The notes beneath the pieces are model-generated. The model was not told the DNA's origin. It did not search any database and saw only the letters and a program-made list of their open reading frames with translations. Shown here piece after piece: positions 25,069 through 32,438 of a DNA stretch of 35,232 bases (position 1 is the stretch's first letter; the number at the start of each line of letters is the position of its first letter). Made by a program: the position numbers and the translations under genes. Origin of the DNA: Sedimentisphaerales bacterium (GTDB taxonomy: Bacteria; Planctomycetota; Phycisphaerae; Sedimentisphaerales; Anaerohalosphaeraceae); assembly GCA_028282905.1 (NCBI GenBank), contig JANQGW010000086.1:1-35232 (forward strand), written 5' to 3'.

Positions 25069-25117
25069 GTTATGAACTGGTTCGGCTGTGACAAGCCGGA
25101 ACAGATTGTTTTTTCGA

Positions 25118-25210
25118 GAAGCTGTTTTGAAGCTGTTTTCGGATATGAGGTTGGTTCGTTGGTGACTGCTAACCGAGGGTCTGTAAATTGAGCTTTGAAA
25201 CAGCTTCTTT
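25118..25210 (+). terminator. Long stem-loop after the first oxidoreductase
   Basis: GAAGCTGTTTT occurs twice in tandem (25118-25128 and 25129-25139). Its reverse complement AAACAGCTTC is at 25198-25207, followed by TTTTTC. Within the long loop, GGTTGG..CTAACC can pair. Either tandem copy can pair with the right arm. This is probably the terminator of the upstream gene, with an unusual duplicated arm. Confidence 0.5.
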
Positions 25211-25289
25211 TTCAGTTATACTGTGAAATCGGGGATGGGGAGTAATTCGGCGGGTGCCGCAAGTCGCTATTTGGCAGATGACTTTGGGG

Positions 25290-25460
25290 ATGTATATTAT
25301 GCTATTATTCATCCGATAGTTGGATGCCACCCCAAAGCCTCATTTGGTTTTAAAATGGCCCTTTTTGCCTCTGGACGGCGTCAGACAAAAGCCGCCTTAG
25401 CTTCGGCTAAAGCTGATTCGTCTTCCTTGCCAGAGACAAAAAGTTATTATTTTTAAACGC
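25290..25460. other. Structured intergenic element, candidate RNA or palindromic repeat
   Basis: CTTTTTGCCTCTGG (25361-25374) pairs with CCAGAGACAAAAAG (25430-25443), a 14-position stem with one mismatch. Inside are GGCG/GCC pairings and the TTAGC-TTCG-GCTAA hairpin with a stable UUCG-type loop. T-rich sequence follows (TTATTATTTTT). It resembles a multi-branched RNA or a mobile palindrome. No gene is supported in 25211-25571. Confidence 0.4.
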
Positions 25461-25571
25461 AAAGCAGGTTTTGGGATGACTTCTGGAAAATCCGCAATAT
25501 TTTGCTGTCTTGAGGCGTTCTTTTTGTTAGACTCATAGACCGATTTTATATGATTTTGAAAGGAACCGTGT

Positions 25572-27017
25572 ATGTCTTTTGTCGGACGTCGAGATTTTTT
25601 GAAACATTCTGCCGCCGCGGCGTTGGGGCTGACGGCGATGTCCAATCTGCGTGTTATGGGTGCCAATGAGCAAATCCGTGTTGGGGTTATCGGTGCCGGC
25701 GGCAAAGGCGTTGCGCATGCCCGCCATGCCATGGGCTTGCCGGGGGTTCAGCTGGTGGCGCTGGCTGATCCGGATCCGGGATATAAGATGGGGGCTTTCC
25801 GGGACGAGTTGCTCAAGCGGGAAACGCCTGTTAAGGTTGACATCTATACGGACTTTCGAAAAATGCTTGACCGCAAGGATATTGACGTGGTCATTATCGC
25901 TTCCTGTAACCACTGGCATGTGCTGCACAGTATTTTTGCTGTTCAGGCAGGCAAACACGTCTATGTGGAAAAACCACTGTCGCATGATGTGTGGGAAGGG
26001 CGGCAGCTTGCCAATCTCACAAAGAAAACCGACCGGATTGTCTATCCAGGCCACCAGCACCGTTCGCGGAACTGCTGGCCGGAAGTCATTCAATATATCA
26101 AGGAAGAGAAGCTGGGGAAACTGAAATGTGTCCGGGCGATGTGCTACAAGCGGCGGGAAAGTATCGGGATGTCTGCCCAAACATTGACGCCGCCGACAAC
26201 CTGTGATTATGACCTGTGGTTAGGGCCGGCGCAGGAGATGCCGTTGAAGCGGAAGCGGTTCCACTACGACTGGCACTGGGTCTGGAACACCGGCAACGGC
26301 GATATCGGCAACCAGGGCGTTCATCAGGTTGACATTGGCCGGTGGCTGCTGGGGCAAAAGAGTTTTCCGGAACGTGTGTTCAGTATCGGTGGGCGATTCG
26401 GCTATGAGGATGCGGGGCAAACGCCGAATACGCAGATCGTCTATTACGATTATAAGCCGGCGCCGCTGATTCTTGAAGTGCGAGGACTGCCTGCGGAACC
26501 ATCACTTCGCGGGATGCCGCACTATAAAGGTGCGAGGATTGGCAATGTCGTGGAGTTTGAAGGCGGGTATATTACTGAGGATGCCGCCTATGATAATGGC
26601 GGCAAACGGATTCATAAGTTTACCGGTCACGGTGCCGAGAACCACTTGCCGGGATTCTTTAAGACAATCCGTGAAAACAACAAATCCCTGATTCCGTGTC
26701 CTGTTGAGGAATCGCATGTTTCTTCGGCGTTGTGTCATATCGGCAATATTTCATACCAAGCGGGTCAGGCAGCCAGTCCGGCTGAAATTGTACGCAAGGT
26801 GCGAAAGAACGAGTTGGGAGCCGAGGCATGGCGGCGGATGCTGGAACATCTGGTGGTCAACGAGGTGGACTTGAACGAGGTGAAGGCGGCATTAGGCCCG
26901 ACGCTGACATTTGACGCGGCGACCGAGCAGTTTACCGGCAAAGATGCGGAAAAGGCTAATCCGCTGCTGAAACAGAATTACCGAAAACACTGGGCAATTC
27001 CTGAAATTGGAGCATAA
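25572..27017 (+). CDS. Tat-exported Gfo/Idh/MocA family oxidoreductase, second paralogue
   Basis: A 481-residue paralogue of the gene at 23626. The Tat signal opens MSFVGRRDFLKHSAAAALG. The nucleotide-binding motif is IRVGVIGAGGKG, the shared block is SCNHWHVLHSIFAVQAGKH then VYVEKPLSHDVWEG with the EKP lysine, and the aromatic stretch is FHYDWHWVWNTGNGDIGNQG. The C-terminal 60 residues differ from the first paralogue. AAAGGA upstream fixes the ATG. Likely a periplasmic sugar oxidoreductase; specificity cannot be read. The intergenic gap and hairpins suggest it is transcribed separately from the first copy. Confidence 0.93.
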   Translation: MSFVGRRDFLKHSAAAALGLTAMSNLRVMGANEQIRVGVIGAGGKGVAHARHAMGLPGVQLVALADPDPGYKMGAFRDELLKRETPVKVDIYTDFRKMLDRKDIDVVIIASCNHWHVLHSIFAVQAGKHVYVEKPLSHDVWEGRQLANLTKKTDRIVYPGHQHRSRNCWPEVIQYIKEEKLGKLKCVRAMCYKRRESIGMSAQTLTPPTTCDYDLWLGPAQEMPLKRKRFHYDWHWVWNTGNGDIGNQGVHQVDIGRWLLGQKSFPERVFSIGGRFGYEDAGQTPNTQIVYYDYKPAPLILEVRGLPAEPSLRGMPHYKGARIGNVVEFEGGYITEDAAYDNGGKRIHKFTGHGAENHLPGFFKTIRENNKSLIPCPVEESHVSSALCHIGNISYQAGQAASPAEIVRKVRKNELGAEAWRRMLEHLVVNEVDLNEVKAALGPTLTFDAATEQFTGKDAEKANPLLKQNYRKHWAIPEIGA

Positions 27018-27170
27018 TGTGATTTAAGGGCATCGAGATGCTGATGCCAACATTGATAGTGATGGAAAGAGTTGAGTCGAATAAGTGACTTATGTTCTTT
27101 CATATATCGGTATAATGTGATTGTGCAGTGTTATGGCTTTGCGGGGCAGTCTGGTGGTTCTATCGGGGTA

Positions 27171-28025
27171 TCACAGGATGACGTTTGTCCTCATGTTTCG
27201 GAATTGGGAGGGGGTGACGTGGAGGAGTTTTTTGAAGCTGCGTGTAAATTGGCCGGGACGGTCGTAGCCGAGTCGGGCGGAGACTTCTTTCGTCGATAGG
27301 TTTGTTTCCTTGAGCAGTTTGCAGGCCAGTGACATCTTTTGCCGCAGAATGTAATCCTGAAGTGTCATTCCGATGTGCTCTTTGAAGGCGCGCGACAGGT
27401 GTTCTCGTGAGATAGAAACTTGAGAGGCGAGTTCACCGATGCGAATCGGCTTGTCCAGATTTTCCGCGATGATCTGCCTTGCTTTTCGCACAAGCACACT
27501 GCGCGAATCCTCCGGATGCTGGGACCAGCAACTGGCGGCGATGGCGGTGAGGACGTCGGTTACCAGTGTCATGCCGTCAAATGGGGTCAATTCATAGGTC
27601 AACCCGTTATAAGTTTTGTATTTCAGCAGGGCAGGGATAATTCCTTTGTCTTGCGGGAGTTCATAGACGGGGCCATAGCGGCTGATCAGTTCGGCAACGG
27701 CGCTATTGACACTTTCACCAAGAAAACCGAACCAGAAAAATACCCAGGGTTCCGTGGCGTCTTCGGGATAGTAATATTCATAGTCAGAATAGGTTACGTC
27801 ACCAAGAATCATTTTTCCCGGTGACAGTGAGTAAGTTCCGGACCGGTCATTGTACACGCCTCGGCCTGAAAGGGTGTACTGAATGTAGCAATAGGTGTCG
27901 CCTTGTTCGCCGGGGCCGTGGCGGTAATAGTCGGTGTCGTTGTGGGATTCTTTCTCAATGCAAAGCGGCCGCGAAAACGATTTCATCGGCTGAATCACCT
28001 GAAATTTCATCGACCAATCAATCAT
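27171..28025 (-). CDS. AraC family transcriptional regulator
   Basis: A 284-residue AraC/XylS-type regulator. Residues about 30-110 form a cupin-like sugar-sensing domain (CYIQYTLSGRGVYNDRSG and following strands). The C-terminal 95 residues are the two-helix-turn-helix DNA-binding domain: RIGELASQVSISREHLSRAF, then STKEVSARLGYDRPGQFTRS and the conserved FKKLLHVTPSQFR. No clear ribosome-binding site is seen at either possible ATG (28025 or 28010). It is divergent from the protease-GH101-SSS-GH112 run, the usual place for a local regulator, so it probably controls glycan use there. Confidence 0.92.
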   Translation of the reverse strand: MIDWSMKFQVIQPMKSFSRPLCIEKESHNDTDYYRHGPGEQGDTYCYIQYTLSGRGVYNDRSGTYSLSPGKMILGDVTYSDYEYYYPEDATEPWVFFWFGFLGESVNSAVAELISRYGPVYELPQDKGIIPALLKYKTYNGLTYELTPFDGMTLVTDVLTAIAASCWSQHPEDSRSVLVRKARQIIAENLDKPIRIGELASQVSISREHLSRAFKEHIGMTLQDYILRQKMSLACKLLKETNLSTKEVSARLGYDRPGQFTRSFKKLLHVTPSQFRNMRTNVIL

Positions 28026-28181
28026 AATGTCACAAAATGGGCATTAATATCACTATAAGGTTTAAATTTGTGCTTTTAATCAATCTTTGAAGCGTTATTA
28101 TATCAATATATCGGCTTGAAGGCAATCACAATATGGTAATTTGGGTTAGCCGTATGATGAATTCATTTTATGAGGACTGCG
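28026..28181. promoter_or_regulatory. Divergent regulatory region between araC-type gene and glycan genes
   Basis: About 155 bases, strongly A+T-rich. ATCAAT occurs at 28079 and 28102, and TTGAAG at 28087 and 28116, so a loosely repeated ATCAAT..TTGAAG pair is present, possible half-sites for the AraC-type regulator. TATGAT near 28153 is a candidate -10. GAGG (28172-28175), six bases before ATG 28182, is the ribosome-binding site of the next gene. The operator assignment is speculative. Confidence 0.35.
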
Positions 28182-29222
28182 ATGGTTGGGAATAAAATGA
28201 GATTTTCGCGCAAAATCATGTTTTCTGTACTGATTCTGTTGGTCTGTTTGCAGGGATGCCGTTCGTCGCAAGTTGCCGAATCCGGCTCTGTTTTCTGTGA
28301 TAAGCTGGCCCGGGCTTCTGTTGAAGTTTTGGCGGACGGCCGGATGGCCGGTTCCGGTGCGTTTGTCAGTTCAGATGGGTATGTTCTGACGGCGGCTCAT
28401 TTTATCACTTCGCCTGGGATGAAATTGGGAGTGCTTTCATCGGCTTCCGGAAGAAAAACGGCCGAACTTGTCGCGGTTGATAAAGGACATGACCTTGCGT
28501 TGCTGAAGATTGAGGCTGAACGTAAACTGCCTTATCTTTCTGTTTGTAAACAGGATTTACAGGCCGGACAGACCGTGTTTGTTGTCGGTTCTCCGTTGAA
28601 TCGGCATGGTTTGCTGCTTCAGGGAACCATTGCCTCCCGGCAGGCGGATTATGAATACCTGACGGACCAAGCGACTTATCTTCGTATCTGGTATATCACA
28701 ACGATGGCACCGCGGGGGCTTTCCGGCGGTAATTGGGTGAATGCCGACGGAGAGATTGTGGGGGTACAATCCGGCTGGATTAATGAGCAGATTGCGGGCA
28801 CGAGCGGTCATGTCAATTCCGGGATCGCGTTTATTGCCGGTCACGAGGCGATTTGCCGTTTGATCGACACGAAAGAACATGCTGACACTCCTTCGATAGG
28901 CGGAGTTCTCGAGGAACTTTGGACCCAGGCCCCGGGTTTTCAGGGGCGGTTTAAAAAGGGAACCGAAGGTATTGTGATTCATCAGGTGCGGACCGGCGGG
29001 CCTTTGGACAAGGCCGGTTTGGCGCACGAGGATGTGATCGTTGCGGCCGAGAGCAAAAAAGTGCGGTACCGCCGGGAGCTGCTGGATATCATTCGCGGCA
29101 AAAAGGTCGGCGAGACACTGCGTGTCCGTTATGTCCGGCCGGACAATAAGGACGGTGGTGAAAAGGCGGTTGTTCTGGATAGTCTGGAGCAAAATTGGCT
29201 GAAGGAAAATTCCTCAAAATAG
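28182..29222 (+). CDS. HtrA-like trypsin-family serine protease lipoprotein with PDZ domain
   Basis: A 346-residue exported protease. The N-terminus is a lipoprotein signal ending in Cys26 (LLVCLQGC). A trypsin-like domain follows with catalytic His73 (LTAAHFIT), Asp104 (KGHDLALLKIE) and Ser181 (APRGLSGGNW). The oxyanion motif is G-L-S-G-G-N where HtrA proteins usually have G-N-S-G-G-P. The C-terminal PDZ domain covers about 245-325 (GIVIHQVRTGGPLDKAGLAH, then EDVIV). GAGG six bases before ATG 28182 decides the start over ATG 28170. It precedes GH101 by 77 bases and may be cotranscribed, so it could trim glycoproteins or guard envelope quality. Confidence 0.88.
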   Translation: MVGNKMRFSRKIMFSVLILLVCLQGCRSSQVAESGSVFCDKLARASVEVLADGRMAGSGAFVSSDGYVLTAAHFITSPGMKLGVLSSASGRKTAELVAVDKGHDLALLKIEAERKLPYLSVCKQDLQAGQTVFVVGSPLNRHGLLLQGTIASRQADYEYLTDQATYLRIWYITTMAPRGLSGGNWVNADGEIVGVQSGWINEQIAGTSGHVNSGIAFIAGHEAICRLIDTKEHADTPSIGGVLEELWTQAPGFQGRFKKGTEGIVIHQVRTGGPLDKAGLAHEDVIVAAESKKVRYRRELLDIIRGKKVGETLRVRYVRPDNKDGGEKAVVLDSLEQNWLKENSSK

Positions 29223-29299
29223 CAAATGAACCAGTCTGCTTTTGATTGTGAGCAGTTGGCACTAAAGGATAGATAAAACCTTATTTTTGGAGACGTATT

Positions 29300-32200
29300 A
29301 TGAATAAAATGTTGTCGATGACCGTGCTCGTTTTGATGGTAGTGTTATCAACTGCGATGGTCGGACAGGTTAACGCCCAAGACAGTGGAAAGACGTTTAC
29401 GATTGCATCAAAGGAACTCTCAGTTGAAGTGGATGCAGCGTTTCCGCGGGTACTATCCTATACACACTGTGACGGCGGCCGCATTTACGGCCAGCCGCAG
29501 TGCATTAACACGGTGAACTTGAACGGAACGGATTATACGCCGGCTGTTACCAGCGGGAAGAAATTCCTTGCGGGCAGCAAATCTATTCAGTATCAATTAA
29601 CATTTCCTGATGCCGGCAGCATTACGATGGACGCGAGTCTTTCGGTTTCAGGTGATACGGTTGTGTTTGCGATTGACAAGATCACTGACAATGACGAATT
29701 TCGCGTGAATACGATTGAGATTCCGCAGCACGGTATTCTTTCCGTTCGCAGTGATCAGCCGCAAGCCACTCTGGCGACCGCGTTGATCGATGCCGACAAA
29801 TCTAAATGTGGTGATACGTTTACCCCGATCACGTCATCGACAGAGGTTAATGATAAGCTGTTTAGTGCTGCTTATGTGATCGTGTCCACAGATACGCTCG
29901 CGGCGACCATCGAAACCAACTCGATCTATGATTATCCGAGTAAAGGTGACAACTCTGCGAATCCCCGGTACTCCAAAGGGGCGAATAAGGTATCGAATGG
30001 CCGGGTCCGGTATGAGTACACCAAGTCCGGTGACGTGGTGTCTGTTGTGCTTTCGAGCGGTCAATGGACCTATCGGCCGGATAAATCGGATAAGATCGAA
30101 CCGTTGCCGACTATCAAGGTGATAATTACGCCGGATCGCAATGGTGACAAGACGGTTGACTGGCAGGACGGGGCGATTGCATTCCGAGATATTATGAGCA
30201 ATCCGCGCGGTGTTGAGCGGACACCGAACCGGGTTGCCCAGCATATTTGCTTTAACTTTGCCAGTGCCGCGGGCAATCCGTTCCTGCGTGCTCTGGATAA
30301 TGTTAAACGTGTTTACTATATTACGGACGGGCTGGGACAGTTGATCCTTCATAAGGGTTATCAGTCGGAAGGTCACGACAGTGCGCATTCTGATTTTGCG
30401 GGTAATATCGGCCGGCGGATGGGCGGCGCCAAAGATATGAATATCATGGTCGACGAAGGGGCTAAGTGGAAAGCTGAATTTGGTGTTCACTTGAACTGCA
30501 CGGAATCCTATCCGGAAGCCAAAAGCTTCAGCGAGGACTTTGCCAATCCCAAAAAACGCGGCTGGGGATGGCTGGATCAGTCGTATTATATTTATCACCG
30601 CAAGGACTTGACGAGCGGCAATTTCGCCACGCGGATTAACGACTTGAAAAAGGAGGTTCCGGGGCTGGCGTTTATCTATATGGATGTGTATTTCGGTGAT
30701 GGCTGGGAAGGGCTGGAGATGGCCCGGACCATCCAGGAGGCCGGCATGGATATGACGACCGAATTTCCGCGTCAGATCGAGCATTCGGCGATCTGGTCGC
30801 ACTGGTCGGTGGATATGACCTATGGGCCGGATACCAGCCGGGGTGTGAACAGCCGGATTGTTCGATTTATTCGCAACCATCAGAAGGATATGTTCCTGAT
30901 TCATCCGCTGCTGGGACATGCTGAGATTGGTGATTTTGAAGGCTGGCAGAGCCGGACAAATTTCCATCAGTTCCTTGATAAGGTTTATAACGCGACTCTG
31001 CCGGCGAAATACCTGCAGCATTTCCTGATTAATACTTGGACCGACAATGAAATTACGTTTACCGACGGCGTCCGGGTGACTGATGCCGCCGGAAGACGCC
31101 AGATTTTCCGCAATGACCGTTTGCTTTTCGATGGCGAGTCATATCTGCTGCCGTGGGAGCCGAAAACGGAAAAGAAGCTGTATCACTGGAACAAGGGCGG
31201 CGGCAGAACCACATGGCAGCTGCCTGAGTCGTGGAAAAAGAAAACGGTTAAGCTGTACCTGCTGACCGATACGGGCAAACAGCTTGTCGCTGATCTGCCG
31301 GTCGTTGACGGCAAGGTGACAATCGACGCAAAAGCCGCGACACCGTATGTGGTTTATCAATCCAAGGCGAAAGCCGACCGGAAGGCCAAGTGGGGTCAGG
31401 GCGGTTTGGTTAAGGATCCCGGATTTAATGATCCGGCGATAAGTGACTGGAACGTCGAAGGTGACAGTCAGGTCGTCAGCCTGGATATTGACGATCACGG
31501 CCGCTCGGCGGTTAAGATCGGCGCCAGCGAAAAGACGACGACTGTTTCGCAGAAAATCACCGGCTTGAAGGCGGGTGTGTATTCCGCATCGGTATGGGTC
31601 GAAGTTGACAAGGGGCAGCGCAAAGCGTCGCTGACTGTTACGCCTGCCGGCGGCGACACGGAAACCGTCTGGACGGATCGATCCTTTGCCGTGAACTTCG
31701 TTGCCAACTACGGTTGGAACCGTACACGGATGCAGCGGATGCAGGTGCTGTTTGATGTCAAGCCCTGGAAGGGTTCGGCAATGCTGACGCTGGCGGTTGA
31801 GCCGGGACAAGGTGCGGTGCGGTTTGATGATATTCGTCTGCTCAAGACCGTTCGGACCGAACGTGAAGGGTGTATCCTCTTTGAAGACTTTGAAAATGTC
31901 GATGAAGGCTGGTTCCCGTTTGTTAAGGGCAATGCCGGCGGTTATACCGATCCGACGACGCACCTGTCTGAGCTGCACGCTCCGTACACCAATGCCGGCT
32001 GGAACGACAAGCTGGTCGATGATACGATCGAAGGCGATTGGTCGCTGAAGTCGCATAACGAACGTAAGGGGCTGGTTTACCAGACGATTCCGCAGACGAT
32101 ACGTTTTGCTCCGGGCAAGACATATGAAGTGTCGTTTGATTACCAGTGTGCTTATGATGACGAGTACACGCTCGTGCTTGGTTCCGGCGGTGGCGATGAC

Positions 32201-32386
32201 CAAAAGATCATCTCGAAAACCCCGGTTAAGCAGCAGCGCCAGACGAAGCGTTATACGCTGACCGTCAAGCCCGGTGATGATCCGAATGTCTGGATCGGGC
32301 TGGAGCGGACGCCGGTGAAGGTCGAGAAACGGCGTATTGAGGTTGACTTTATCATGGACAACTTCGCGGTCCGGCAGCTTGACTAA
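29300..32386 (+). CDS. GH101 endo-alpha-N-acetylgalactosaminidase
   Basis: Exported glycosidase, predicted to cut Gal-beta-1,3-GalNAc (core 1, T antigen) off Ser/Thr of O-glycoproteins, releasing galacto-N-biose. A signal peptide ends near VNA (residue 26). Residues about 30-300 form the beta-sandwich, about 310-620 the catalytic barrel. Predicted nucleophile is D462 in FIYMDVYFGDGW and acid/base E488 in MTTEFP; the block VNSRIVRFIRNHQKD, then DFEGWQSR and KYLQHF, is the GH101 signature as I know it from streptococcal and bifidobacterial enzymes. After a barrel-linked beta domain come two galactose-binding-like domains (about 700-855 and 860-1028). The 1028 residues are compact beside the roughly 1800-2000 of those enzymes. 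GGAG upstream fixes the ATG. Confidence 0.9.
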   Translation: MNKMLSMTVLVLMVVLSTAMVGQVNAQDSGKTFTIASKELSVEVDAAFPRVLSYTHCDGGRIYGQPQCINTVNLNGTDYTPAVTSGKKFLAGSKSIQYQLTFPDAGSITMDASLSVSGDTVVFAIDKITDNDEFRVNTIEIPQHGILSVRSDQPQATLATALIDADKSKCGDTFTPITSSTEVNDKLFSAAYVIVSTDTLAATIETNSIYDYPSKGDNSANPRYSKGANKVSNGRVRYEYTKSGDVVSVVLSSGQWTYRPDKSDKIEPLPTIKVIITPDRNGDKTVDWQDGAIAFRDIMSNPRGVERTPNRVAQHICFNFASAAGNPFLRALDNVKRVYYITDGLGQLILHKGYQSEGHDSAHSDFAGNIGRRMGGAKDMNIMVDEGAKWKAEFGVHLNCTESYPEAKSFSEDFANPKKRGWGWLDQSYYIYHRKDLTSGNFATRINDLKKEVPGLAFIYMDVYFGDGWEGLEMARTIQEAGMDMTTEFPRQIEHSAIWSHWSVDMTYGPDTSRGVNSRIVRFIRNHQKDMFLIHPLLGHAEIGDFEGWQSRTNFHQFLDKVYNATLPAKYLQHFLINTWTDNEITFTDGVRVTDAAGRRQIFRNDRLLFDGESYLLPWEPKTEKKLYHWNKGGGRTTWQLPESWKKKTVKLYLLTDTGKQLVADLPVVDGKVTIDAKAATPYVVYQSKAKADRKAKWGQGGLVKDPGFNDPAISDWNVEGDSQVVSLDIDDHGRSAVKIGASEKTTTVSQKITGLKAGVYSASVWVEVDKGQRKASLTVTPAGGDTETVWTDRSFAVNFVANYGWNRTRMQRMQVLFDVKPWKGSAMLTLAVEPGQGAVRFDDIRLLKTVRTEREGCILFEDFENVDEGWFPFVKGNAGGYTDPTTHLSELHAPYTNAGWNDKLVDDTIEGDWSLKSHNERKGLVYQTIPQTIRFAPGKTYEVSFDYQCAYDDEYTLVLGSGGGDDQKIISKTPVKQQRQTKRYTLTVKPGDDPNVWIGLERTPVKVEKRRIEVDFIMDNFAVRQLD

Positions 32387-32438
32387 GCGGAATTTACGTT
32401 CGGGAAGTTATTCCGGAATTGATTGAAAGGATTGTGAT

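Noticed and set aside
25223..25456. Plus-strand open frame of 77 codons before the second oxidoreductase
   Set aside because: It covers the structured element with no ribosome-binding site; low-complexity Ala/Ser ending.
31139..32203. Minus-strand open frame of 354 codons opposite GH101, and another at 29834-31021
   Set aside because: Both are antisense to an unmistakable GH101 gene and have no motif, ribosome-binding site or context of their own.
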